This document shows, piece after piece, positions 7,285 through 14,942 of a DNA stretch of 32,585 bases (positions within the stretch are counted from its first letter, which is position 1; every line of letters starts with the position of its first letter). The position numbers and the translations under genes are program-made. This DNA is from Bacteroidota bacterium. GTDB taxonomy: Bacteria; Bacteroidota; Bacteroidia; Bacteroidales; SZUA-534. The stretch is taken from assembly GCA_003250355.1 (NCBI GenBank), contig QKGS01000096.1, positions 1-32,585 of the forward strand, given 5' to 3'. The notes below the pieces were generated by a model that was not told the DNA's origin, did not search any database, and was given only the letters and a program-made list of their open reading frames with translations.

Positions 7285-10200
7285 TTATTGTTTATTTTGT
7301 ACAAAAGCCAGCCACTCTTTATTATCTATCTTCAAGTCATTAAACTTGAGTTTAGTAACATCATCGGCTTTGCTAATTTTATGGAGCAGCAGTATCCCTT
7401 TTCGGGCAGTGTTGAATGCTCCGTTTGCATCGGCATCTTTTGGCAATTTATTGTCAACATAACGTGAATCAAAGAACTTTCCATTTTCTTCAACAGGCGA
7501 TATCAGATAATCAATATCGGTTCCTGTTTTAGAATTTCGCATTTGCAGTGTAAGCTTCAAAATGTATATCAGATCTTTAAAGAATTTGCTGTCAGATTTA
7601 CTAACTATTTCATCTTTAATGCAATTACCATTTTCAAAATCAATACCTGCAAATAGTTCCTTAAGTTCATCAGTGAGGTAAACTTTTTTAGTATCCCATT
7701 CACTATTATTTTCAGGGTTTCGGAAGTTTACTAATCGTTCACTATTGCTACAAATAGTCCATTTGGTTTTGGTTTCATCAGCACGGGTTGTAAACTTTTT
7801 ATAATCAATATGAAACTCGAAATAGTCCTGTTGCTTGTTGTAGCATACTTTATCGAAGTTTGAAAAGAATTTCTGACTTTTTTCCACACTTTCGTACTTA
7901 GGGTACAATAGGTTTACAAAACCGGTTGCAGGGTCAATTTTACTGGTATAGTCGGCACTTACATAAAATATAAAACCGCATTGTTTACCTAAATCTTTAA
8001 ATGCTGCAAACTTATTGGTAAGCTGGTAGGCTTTTAATGCTCCGCCGGCTTCCTGCGCATCGTTCTTTTTAAATACCAGATAATTTAGTTTATCAATTAA
8101 AGCTTTTTCAAATTTTTGATACACTTGTTTTTCAACTTTAATGCGTCCTTTTTTAAAGCCAAAATTCAGGTCTTCCATTACAATTATAGCATTATTATCA
8201 ACCATCATTGTAGCTATTTCGTGTACTACTTGCGATAAGTAACCACTTTTCAGCTCCTTAATATTTTCAATGGCATCCCACTCTTTGCGGGATTTAGTAC
8301 GGTCTTTTTCTACGGCATCAAGTTTTTCGTGATAATCTACCGTATGTTCTTTTCTTTCACCGTTTGATATATAACTGCTACTAACCGTATTTAAGGTTTT
8401 TTGCTCCAGTATTTCCCCTTTTTGGTTAATAAGAGTAAGATAAATTAAATGACGTTCGCCACGGTCTAATCCTATTATATTCACATCGGGGTTATTTTGT
8501 AGAAATTGAAGTACATCATTATTTAAACGCTCATTACCTGCACCTTTAAAATTCATGGTAATTGGCACATGAAACTGGAACTTATCAACTGTAAAGCGTT
8601 TGTTTTTTACTATTTCGTAAGGGAAAATACTCTCAGTTTCTCCATCGGTTCTTCGATTTATTTTTTCATTGGCATGGTGAATTGCTGTATTTTCACGCTT
8701 TAGCGACTGTTTACGGAAAAATATTTCGGCTTCGCCATTTAGTTTATATACAACATTGCTCAGGTTACGTTCATCGAACAACATTTTCCAGTAAATAGTA
8801 TGCAAATTTGGTGTACCCTTGCTTTGGGGCGAAAAATCTTTGTTATATATTTGGAACAGATAGAGTTTGCCTTCATTTACTAGCTGGTTGATATAATTAT
8901 CAGATATATTCTCATAAGTTATTTTATATCCTTGGTGCGAAACTTCTTTGTAGAAATAACTTAAATCTTCATAACTATTTGTATCAGAAAAGTTAAAGTT
9001 GAATTGCTTCCAGTCAGGATGCTTATTAATTGATGATTTGAAGAAGTCAATAAGGTTGTGGCAATCTTTAATATTAAAAGAATCTCCTTTCTTATGGGTT
9101 TCTAATTTATAATTCTCTAAAAGCTCACTACTTGGGTTAAATTCATCAATACGAGAATTTGAAAAAAATACTTTAGGAAGCATTTTGTTTGGGCCAGGAA
9201 GCATCTTGTAAACTATTTTTTCAAAATTTTCATCAGAGTTAGTATCCACATAATCCTCAAATATTTTATTGTGCTTTTTATCCATTACCCCAAGGTAGAA
9301 CAAGCCATCTTTTCGGAATAAAACACTACAATTATCCTTTTCCTTATTTTTATCCCATCCATCAAGTAGTGTACTGTTTTCAAAATTCAACTTAAATTTC
9401 TCGGTACTATAAGGTTTCTTAGTCAGGTAATTTCGAACCTTATTGTATAGTGAAATGGTTTGGTTGAGTTGATTGTAAACAGCATCGAATATGCCATAAA
9501 AATGCAAATCTTTATCGGCATTACCGGCAACAGCATCAAAGGGTTTTATAAAATGGATAACATCCATCAGGCTATCTAAAAACTCTTTAATTTGCTGTTT
9601 TGCTTTTTTGTCGGCTGCTAGTTTTTTATCGGTAGGGTAGGCAGTTTTTAATAATGGTTCTACTGCATTGTATTTTTCTACAACAGCATCTAATAAATTA
9701 TTATTGCCATCATCTGCACCAAGCTTTTGAAAATACCAAAGTATTGGGTTTTCTAGCTCACGATTATTTTTTACTTTATTATCGTATTCTTGTAAAGCTG
9801 TTTGTATAGTTTCTATGCTTAGATTGCTCTTTAGCCATTTGTCTTTTTCGTCAAGAGCTTTTGTTGAAAGCTTAGCAGGTAATAGGTTCTTGTCGTAATA
9901 TTCTGCAAGCGCATTTTTAATAATAGACCAATCGCCATATATTTTATTCGATATTTCGGTAAGGCTTGCATCATTCTTAATGTAAACTTTAGTTAAATCA
10001 GAATTTTGCAGTTCGGTAGTAATGTATTTTACTAATTTAAAAATACTTACCTGTTTTCCATCGGTTTCAAATTCTAATAGTTCATCAGTATAAAAGTTTT
10101 GTATTCCTTCTAAAAGCTCGGTATCGTCCTCTATTTCATCTAATACAAAAGAAGCCCCCACTCTATCGCTTAATATCTGTTTAAATAACAGGGTAAGCTT

Positions 10201-10980
10201 TGGCAATTTCTTTGTTTTTTTGTCATCGCCTTTTAATTGTTGATTGTATAAGTTTATATGCTCATTTAAACCTTGAATTTTATCCTTGCCTTCCTCGCTA
10301 ATACCACCCAATAGTGTATTATAAATAGTAATGCCGTTTTGAGTAAGGCATTGGTTAAAGTATTCAATCGTAAAAAAGCTTTCAATTGGAACTCCTTGTA
10401 TTACAGACTCTAGTTCTTGTGCAATATTGTCAAAAGTGAGTTCAGCTTGCGATATTTTTTCAAAGGCCTTAATATTATCAAGATACTTTGGTAGGTTTTC
10501 ATGTATCAGTCTGTATGAAATTGCCGTTGATTTATCATCGGCAGAGTACATATTCTCTCGGTTTTTATGAAAGCCTCCAAAATAGGTGGTGAAGTTTTTA
10601 AACTTACCAACCAGTTCTTTATCTTTTTCGTCGCTAAGCCAAGTAATTAAGTCGTCTTTTATTAATTCTTTTTTATCAATATTTTTGAAACGAGCTACTA
10701 TGTTTTCATCAGAGCTTTTATTAAAAGCATCGGCTACTTGTTTGCGTAGTTTCGTTTGCAAACTTGTAAATAGTTTTTTCTCTTTTTCGTCTTTTTGCTG
10801 CTTAAAGTATAAATCACTAAACTCTTGTAAATCGGATAAGGTTAAATATCCTAAAGCACTCTCGATAAAATCTTTGTGATATCGGTCAATTATCTTTTTC
10901 ACCTCTTTGTAGTCGCTGGCGCGTTGCTCATCTTCACTAATAAAGCCTTTTTCTTCAAAACGATACTCTTTTGGTTTCAT
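7285..10980 (-). CDS. cas12a: Cas12a (Cpf1) effector, lacking the N-terminal WED-I segment
   Basis: The 1231-residue protein matches Francisella-type Cas12a from about Fn residue 35 to the C-terminus. Seen: FTTYFGGFHKNRENMYSADD in REC1, PNKMLPKVFFS in the PAM-interacting region, FQFHVPITMNFK with the crRNA-processing H804 and K812, RuvC-I GLDRGERHL (D839), bridge helix GYLSQVVHEIA, RuvC-II IVMEDLNFGFK (E936), Nuc arginine QMRNSKTGT (R1148) and RuvC-III DADANGAFN (D1184). It guides DNA cleavage by a self-processed crRNA. The N-terminus is odd: MKPKEYRFEEKGFISEDEQRA replaces the usual 30-odd residues with the SKTLRFELIP strand that holds the crRNA handle. TAA directly precedes the ATG, and no upstream frame encodes the lost strand. 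Only a poor -7 match (TATCTTTA) lies upstream. Family certain; activity doubtful. Confidence 0.95.
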   Translation of the reverse strand: MKPKEYRFEEKGFISEDEQRASDYKEVKKIIDRYHKDFIESALGYLTLSDLQEFSDLYFKQQKDEKEKKLFTSLQTKLRKQVADAFNKSSDENIVARFKNIDKKELIKDDLITWLSDEKDKELVGKFKNFTTYFGGFHKNRENMYSADDKSTAISYRLIHENLPKYLDNIKAFEKISQAELTFDNIAQELESVIQGVPIESFFTIEYFNQCLTQNGITIYNTLLGGISEEGKDKIQGLNEHINLYNQQLKGDDKKTKKLPKLTLLFKQILSDRVGASFVLDEIEDDTELLEGIQNFYTDELLEFETDGKQVSIFKLVKYITTELQNSDLTKVYIKNDASLTEISNKIYGDWSIIKNALAEYYDKNLLPAKLSTKALDEKDKWLKSNLSIETIQTALQEYDNKVKNNRELENPILWYFQKLGADDGNNNLLDAVVEKYNAVEPLLKTAYPTDKKLAADKKAKQQIKEFLDSLMDVIHFIKPFDAVAGNADKDLHFYGIFDAVYNQLNQTISLYNKVRNYLTKKPYSTEKFKLNFENSTLLDGWDKNKEKDNCSVLFRKDGLFYLGVMDKKHNKIFEDYVDTNSDENFEKIVYKMLPGPNKMLPKVFFSNSRIDEFNPSSELLENYKLETHKKGDSFNIKDCHNLIDFFKSSINKHPDWKQFNFNFSDTNSYEDLSYFYKEVSHQGYKITYENISDNYINQLVNEGKLYLFQIYNKDFSPQSKGTPNLHTIYWKMLFDERNLSNVVYKLNGEAEIFFRKQSLKRENTAIHHANEKINRRTDGETESIFPYEIVKNKRFTVDKFQFHVPITMNFKGAGNERLNNDVLQFLQNNPDVNIIGLDRGERHLIYLTLINQKGEILEQKTLNTVSSSYISNGERKEHTVDYHEKLDAVEKDRTKSRKEWDAIENIKELKSGYLSQVVHEIATMMVDNNAIIVMEDLNFGFKKGRIKVEKQVYQKFEKALIDKLNYLVFKKNDAQEAGGALKAYQLTNKFAAFKDLGKQCGFIFYVSADYTSKIDPATGFVNLLYPKYESVEKSQKFFSNFDKVCYNKQQDYFEFHIDYKKFTTRADETKTKWTICSNSERLVNFRNPENNSEWDTKKVYLTDELKELFAGIDFENGNCIKDEIVSKSDSKFFKDLIYILKLTLQMRNSKTGTDIDYLISPVEENGKFFDSRYVDNKLPKDADANGAFNTARKGILLLHKISKADDVTKLKFNDLKIDNKEWLAFVQNKQ

Positions 10981-10982
10981 TT

Positions 10983-11117
10983 AAAGATACTGCGGGAATA
11001 TACCATAAGCTCGATACATTGATTTCATTTACCAATATTCCGGCCATCGGAGCTGATGGTTTGTGGAATAAAGGGACAAAAACCAAGGTTCTTAACGTAC
11101 GACTGAAAAAAAATTAA
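10983..11117 (+). pseudogene. 3' fragment of the rSAM-associated lipoprotein gene
   Basis: The frame ending in the TAA at 11115-11117 encodes KDTAGIYHKLDTLISF, FTNIPAIGADGLWNKG and finally NVRLKKN. The stop overlaps the ATG of the radical SAM gene (TAATG), so the two were translationally coupled. Lipoproteins of the rSAM/lipoprotein system (TIGR04134 type) end in a similar W.kG...nV.Lk pattern after beta-rich domains, and they precede this radical SAM enzyme. Only about 44 codons remain. Upstream the bases are the start of cas12a on the other strand, so the lipobox and main domains are lost. Assignment to the lipoprotein is inferred mostly from position. Confidence 0.6.
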
Positions 11118-12229
11118 TGCACCAAATTAGTTTAAAACAAAAGCTTGCTCTTGAGATATTCAGAAAATATCGAAAAACCGAAGCCCGGTTACATAACCTG
11201 AACTACCTGTTTTGGGAGTGTACTTTACGGTGTAATATCAGCTGTTTGCATTGCGGTAGCGATTGTAAGCACGAAGCCTCAACACCCGATATGCCTTTAA
11301 ACCATTTTCTGCAAGCACTCGACAACATAACACCAATAGTAGAACCTAACAAAACCAATATAGTGTTAACAGGTGGCGAACCTTTATTACGCAGCGACCT
11401 CGAAGAATGCGGTAAAGCCTTTTACGAACGCGGATTCCCATGGGGGTTTGTATCAAATGGTATTGCATTAACACCCAAACGGCTTGAAGGCTTAATGAAA
11501 AGCGGACTACGTGCTGCAACCATTAGTTTCGATGGTATGGAACAATCGCACAATTGGTTCAGAAATACACCTATTGGTTATAAAAAAGCAAAAGAAGCCA
11601 TTCACATGATTGCTCAACAAGATATTGATTTTGATACAGTTACCTGTGCTAATCAACGAAATTTCGGCGAGTTACATCAAATAAAAAATGAACTTTTAAG
11701 AATGGGTGTTAAGCGTTGGCGTATTTTTACAATTACCCCAATAGGCAGAGCAAAGCAAAACCCGGAACTACAACTGAATGCATTACAATTCAAACAACTG
11801 TTCGACTTTATTGAAAATGTACGTAAACAGGGCGACATTTCACTTAACTATGGCTGCGAAGGATATCTGGGAGCTTACGAAGGAAAAGTAAGGGACAATA
11901 TGTTCTTTTGCCGTGCCGGAATAAGAATTGGTTCAGTTTTAGCCGATGGTTCCATATCGGCCTGCCCTAACCTGCGGAGCAATTATATTCAGGGCAATAT
12001 TTACCGTGACAGTTTCAGAGATGTTTGGGAAAACCGCTATCGGAATATGCGTAACCGCTCATGGACAGAAACCGGGATTTGTGCTAACTGTAAAAGCTAT
12101 AAATACTGCGAAGGTAGCGGTTTACATTTACACAACGAAGATAGTAACGAGGTTCTGTTTTGCCATTTAAATAAAATAAACCAAGGGGCTTGTATTGAAA
12201 AGCTTCTCAACTCATCAAATACCAATTAA
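11117..12229 (+). CDS. Radical SAM/SPASM enzyme of the rSAM/lipoprotein system (TIGR04133-like)
   Basis: The protein has 370 residues. Residues 35-46 (ECTLRCNISCLHC) give the radical SAM CxxxCxxC site at C39, C43 and C46, and the LTGGEPLLR loop follows. The C-terminal SPASM region has ACPNLRSNYIQGNI, GICANCKSYKYCEGSG and a final CH for auxiliary Fe-S clusters. The N-terminal LKQKLALEIFRKYRK helix and overall layout match the Bacteroidota family paired with a lipoprotein, thought to modify a peptide or protein substrate that is not known. It overlaps the end of the lipoprotein remnant by TAATG, so here the enzyme has probably lost its partner and its promoter. The ORF itself is intact. Confidence 0.82.
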   Translation: MHQISLKQKLALEIFRKYRKTEARLHNLNYLFWECTLRCNISCLHCGSDCKHEASTPDMPLNHFLQALDNITPIVEPNKTNIVLTGGEPLLRSDLEECGKAFYERGFPWGFVSNGIALTPKRLEGLMKSGLRAATISFDGMEQSHNWFRNTPIGYKKAKEAIHMIAQQDIDFDTVTCANQRNFGELHQIKNELLRMGVKRWRIFTITPIGRAKQNPELQLNALQFKQLFDFIENVRKQGDISLNYGCEGYLGAYEGKVRDNMFFCRAGIRIGSVLADGSISACPNLRSNYIQGNIYRDSFRDVWENRYRNMRNRSWTETGICANCKSYKYCEGSGLHLHNEDSNEVLFCHLNKINQGACIEKLLNSSNTN

Positions 12230-12231
12230 AC

Positions 12232-12363
12232 GCAATTATTGTTGATTCACCACTAAATACCGCATTAAGCATTTTATATGAAAATATTTCATTTAATGTA
12301 GATAATTATTTTTACAAAACATTTTCAACCATAGAGGCAGCTGAAAAATGGATTAAAGCCTAA
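12232..12363 (+). pseudogene. C-terminal remnant of a STAS/SpoIIAA-like small protein
   Basis: Just after the radical SAM stop an open frame without any start reads NAIIVDSPLNTALSILYEN, then a VDNYFYKTFSTIEAAEKWI end. This VDSPL.TAL..LYE...F.TIEAAEKWL pattern is the end of a Bacteroidota protein family of roughly 120-140 residues with a SpoIIAA/STAS-like fold. Only the last 43 codons are present, and the frame upstream runs into the radical SAM gene. The gene therefore lost its 5' two thirds by a deletion ending near 12230. Function of the parent family is not established. Confidence 0.5.
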
Positions 12364-12671
12364 AATATGCACTAAAATTAAAGAAATCTAAGTATTATCA
12401 TATACACTTTCGATTACAATATGTTTTAATTAGTTTAATTAAAATACTCATACTCACATATTATTACTATAAAAATACATCATCCCATTATTATATATTG
12501 TCAATATCAAATAACTATTTTGTACACTGTCATTATTGAAATTGACTTTAATCATTTTGAATTATGATTTACAATTTTTCGCAATGTTTACAGTAACTGA
12601 ACTGTAACATACAAAGCCAATTGCCGTAAATACAGACAGGAAACAAATTAATATTTTAAAAGGGAGTTGAT
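12364..12671. other. AT-rich spacer, no gene seen
   Basis: About 300 bases, very AT-rich, with stops in all frames and no recognised RNA. The last 15 bases carry AAAAGGGAG before the ATG at 12672, a purine-rich ribosome-binding site of unusual strength for this window. No good TAnnTTTG promoter was found. Confidence 0.4.
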
Positions 12672-13037
12672 ATGAAGAAGCAAGGTTTTATTTTAGCAGC
12701 AGTTTTAGTTTCTCTGTCTCTTTTTAGCAGAGTTACAGCCAATACTTTAGTTATTGAAAATTATGCCCCTGTATTTACAAGTAAGGCAAATACATCGGCA
12801 CTTGAAGACTCTGTGTATACCTACTACATTACTACCTCCGACAACAACGGTGATGCTCTAATGGTATATGCAAAGCAACTGCCTTCATGGCTTTCATTAA
12901 GTTACAACTATGACGGCACCGCAATACTTACCGGAACCCCCGACAACAGTAAATTAGGAAAACACAAAGTGGAATTATTGGTAACCGACGCTTTTGCTAC
13001 CACAATTCAAAGCTTTGAAATAACCGTACAATACTAA
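12672..13037 (+). CDS. Small secreted protein with one putative Ig (He_PIG-like) domain
   Basis: The protein has 121 residues. A signal peptide (MKKQGFILAAVLVSLSLF, cut likely near SRVTAN) is followed by one beta-sandwich: NYAPVFTSKANTSALEDSVY, TTSDNNGDALMVYAKQLPSW, LSYNYDGTAILTGTPDNSKLGKH (pattern positions 76-98) and VELLVTDAF. The order APVF..., PSWLSL, TGTP, VTD is that of He_PIG/cadherin-like domains in surface adhesins. Such domains normally occur in large multi-domain proteins; here one stands alone. There is no T9SS or lipobox sorting signal. It has its own ribosome-binding site and a strong terminator after it, so it is a single-gene unit. The role is unknown. Confidence 0.72.
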   Translation: MKKQGFILAAVLVSLSLFSRVTANTLVIENYAPVFTSKANTSALEDSVYTYYITTSDNNGDALMVYAKQLPSWLSLSYNYDGTAILTGTPDNSKLGKHKVELLVTDAFATTIQSFEITVQY

Positions 13038-13054
13038 CGATGCACTTGCATTTT

Positions 13055-13095
13055 ATAAACAAACAAACCGGCTTATTGCCGGTTTGTTTGTTTAT
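13055..13095. terminator. Strong bidirectional hairpin terminator
   Basis: An 18-base perfect stem (ATAAACAAACAAACCGGC at 13055-13072 and its complement at 13078-13095) with a TTATT loop begins 18 bases after the stop of the Ig-domain gene. GC-rich top and T-rich 3' arm fit an intrinsic terminator for the plus strand. Confidence 0.75.
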
Positions 13096-13184
13096 GTTAA
13101 ACCCTAACCATACATTTAAATTGAAATACTAAAGTTAAATGAAGGATTATCAAAGCTTTATAGAGTTTGTGTTGTTAACTCTTC

Positions 13185-13384
13185 GGGTTCAACCCCACGG
13201 CAACCACATTTAACTTTTTTAGTTTCTTTGGCAAACCAAAGAATAATTTTTCAACCCTAAAAGCACAAAAACCACTAAAAAATTCAAATTAATTATATCA
13301 AAAAAATTGCTTTGCAATTTTTTTTGTGTTTTTCGGGCCTTTCGTGGTGATATGTTTTAAATGCGGTTGCCCTGGGTTCAACCC
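13185..13384. repeat. MITE-like element with about 28-base inverted ends
   Basis: The left end (GGGTTCAACCCCACGGCAAC, then CACATTTAA, 13185-13213) pairs with the inverted right end (13356-13384, read as GGGTTGAACCCAGGGCAACC, then GCATTTAAA). The interior has smaller hairpins: TTCTTTGGCAAACCAAAGAA near 13220-13245 and AAAATTGCTTTGCAATTTT near 13303-13323. No open frame of use is inside. Size (about 200 bases), inverted ends and lack of coding fit a miniature inverted-repeat element or a large palindromic spacer repeat. No clear target duplication could be read. Confidence 0.6.
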
Positions 13385-13466
13385 GCTATAATGCGTTGCA
13401 TTAGAAAGATACTGGTTACTAATTGATTAAAGCTAATTTAAAAAACCTAATGCATAATGCGGGTTA
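13380..13466. repeat. Imperfect inverted repeat beside the vWA gene end
   Basis: AACCCGCTATAATGCGTTGC plus ATTAG near 13380-13404 is partly complementary to CTAATGCATAATGCGGGTT near 13448-13466. The second arm overlaps the stop region of the vWA gene, so the structure may end its transcript. The arms have a mismatch and length difference. Confidence 0.4.
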
Positions 13467-14825
13467 AAACAGTACCACTTTATCGGCGCCACCCGATATT
13501 ACGGTAAACTCACGTTTCGAAGTATATACCGACTCCCGGGCATTCTTTGGTCGGCATATTGCAATATATTTGCCAGGCAATATTGCCAGTGTTTGAATGT
13601 TATCGTTACTATTCAGGTTCATTATCCACTCCAGTTTATTACCCGACTGCTTATATAAAGCTCCCACAGGTGGTGCCGATGCCACAAATGTTATCAAACC
13701 CGGATTGGGTATAAACATAGAATTGGTCTTACTTTGGTCTATTACAATATTATCAAACTTCATTCGGGGTATGGTCAATAATTCTATATCGTAATTACCA
13801 ACAATATATTTTTCCTCACTGTTTATTGACTGTACATTGAGAGTTTCTTTATAGCCATTCTTGCGAACTATAAATTGCAAATCGCGATATTCGGGAGCTG
13901 TCGTTTTTACAATTAATGACCCTCGGGGTGCATCTATTTTAACGGTATTGTGCTCACCCGGATTTATTATCACACTATCTTTTCTTACCGGCGGTATAGT
14001 ATGCACCACAATATCGTAAGTTGGAACAGGGTCTATTTTCAAAGTATCGGGATTACCCTTATAATTTATAGTATGTATAAAATTATACATAACAGCTCCC
14101 GAAAAACGGTCGTAAAAAGTCATATTAACATTACTTTCGGTAGGCCGTTTATTCATATCGAGCAGGTCAACCTGTATGCTTGTTGTATTCAAGGCTTGCG
14201 AAACTACTACATCTAATACCTCTTTAAACCTTTGCTCATTTGAAGCATCGTAATAACGCCCCACACAATCAAATGTATCCTTAAACTCATCATTGAGCCC
14301 TACTCCTATTACAAATGGTTTTAAAATAATTCCCTGGCTTTGCAATGCAAGTGAAACAGCACATGGGTCACCATCGCACGACTCTATCCCATCGGTAATT
14401 AGTATTATTATATTGCGGCAATCTTTACTCTTTGGAAAATCGGTTGCACTTTGCTCCAACGAATAGGCTATTGGTGTAGTTCCCTTTGGGTTTACAGCAT
14501 CAAGCTTATCTTTTATCCGCTTTGCATTATCTTTTGCAAATGGCACTTCAAGCTTTGTATCATCGCATCGCTGTGGAGGAACCGGCTTTTGATGTCCGTA
14601 CACTCTCAGAGCCATTTCTATATTTTTATCGAATTTCAAACTATCTACCATATCGGAAAGTAAATCCTGAGCTACTTTCATTTTTGTACCCGACTCCCAC
14701 TTGGCAAGCATACTTTGTGAACCATCGAGTACAAACAGTATACGTGTTAACTGCGGAACTTGCGTTTCTTGTGCCTCAATTGTTAGAACTGTAAAAATAG
14801 AAAGCAAAAATATTATCCTCTTCAT
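13464..14825 (-). CDS. Secreted von Willebrand factor A domain protein
   Basis: With the ATG at 14825 the product has 453 residues and begins with a signal peptide (MKRIIFLLSIFTVLTIEAQ). The longer frame from 14894 adds 23 residues before the signal and is not favoured. The vWA domain follows: RILFVLDGSQSM carries the MIDAS DxSxS, with later KGTTPIAYSLEQ and IILITDGIESCDGDPC. The second half is beta-rich, resembling PEGA/Ig-like modules: VDLLDMNKRPTESNVNMTF, KIDAPRGSLIVKTTAPE and AILPGKYIAICRPKNA. Such proteins are periplasmic or surface metal-dependent binders. The gene stands alone, diverging from the nucleoid-associated protein gene. Partner unknown. Confidence 0.8.
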   Translation of the reverse strand: MKRIIFLLSIFTVLTIEAQETQVPQLTRILFVLDGSQSMLAKWESGTKMKVAQDLLSDMVDSLKFDKNIEMALRVYGHQKPVPPQRCDDTKLEVPFAKDNAKRIKDKLDAVNPKGTTPIAYSLEQSATDFPKSKDCRNIIILITDGIESCDGDPCAVSLALQSQGIILKPFVIGVGLNDEFKDTFDCVGRYYDASNEQRFKEVLDVVVSQALNTTSIQVDLLDMNKRPTESNVNMTFYDRFSGAVMYNFIHTINYKGNPDTLKIDPVPTYDIVVHTIPPVRKDSVIINPGEHNTVKIDAPRGSLIVKTTAPEYRDLQFIVRKNGYKETLNVQSINSEEKYIVGNYDIELLTIPRMKFDNIVIDQSKTNSMFIPNPGLITFVASAPPVGALYKQSGNKLEWIMNLNSNDNIQTLAILPGKYIAICRPKNARESVYTSKREFTVISGGADKVVLF

Positions 14826-14919
14826 TATTTCAATATTTATAAGCTTTACAATGATAGAACAAATATTACACTTGCTAAAGTATATACTGAACATTACAAA
14901 AACTTTTCCTTTTTTAAGT

Positions 14920-14927
14920 TACATTTG
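14920..14927 (+). promoter_or_regulatory. -7 box TACATTTG for the nucleoid-associated protein gene
   Basis: TACATTTG is a full match to TAnnTTTG, 15 bases before the ATG at 14943, implying a very short leader. No TTG at the -33 distance is clear. Confidence 0.45.
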
Positions 14928-14942
14928 CAAAAAACATAATTT

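Noticed and set aside
7038-7304. 88-residue frame on the minus strand between cas12a and cas4
   Set aside because: It runs through several REP-like palindromes and has no protein-like composition. It also overlaps the cas12a end.
14826-14894. Longer N-terminus of the vWA protein
   Set aside because: The extra 23 residues precede a clear signal peptide start (MKRIIFLLSIF) and lie in AT-rich leader sequence.
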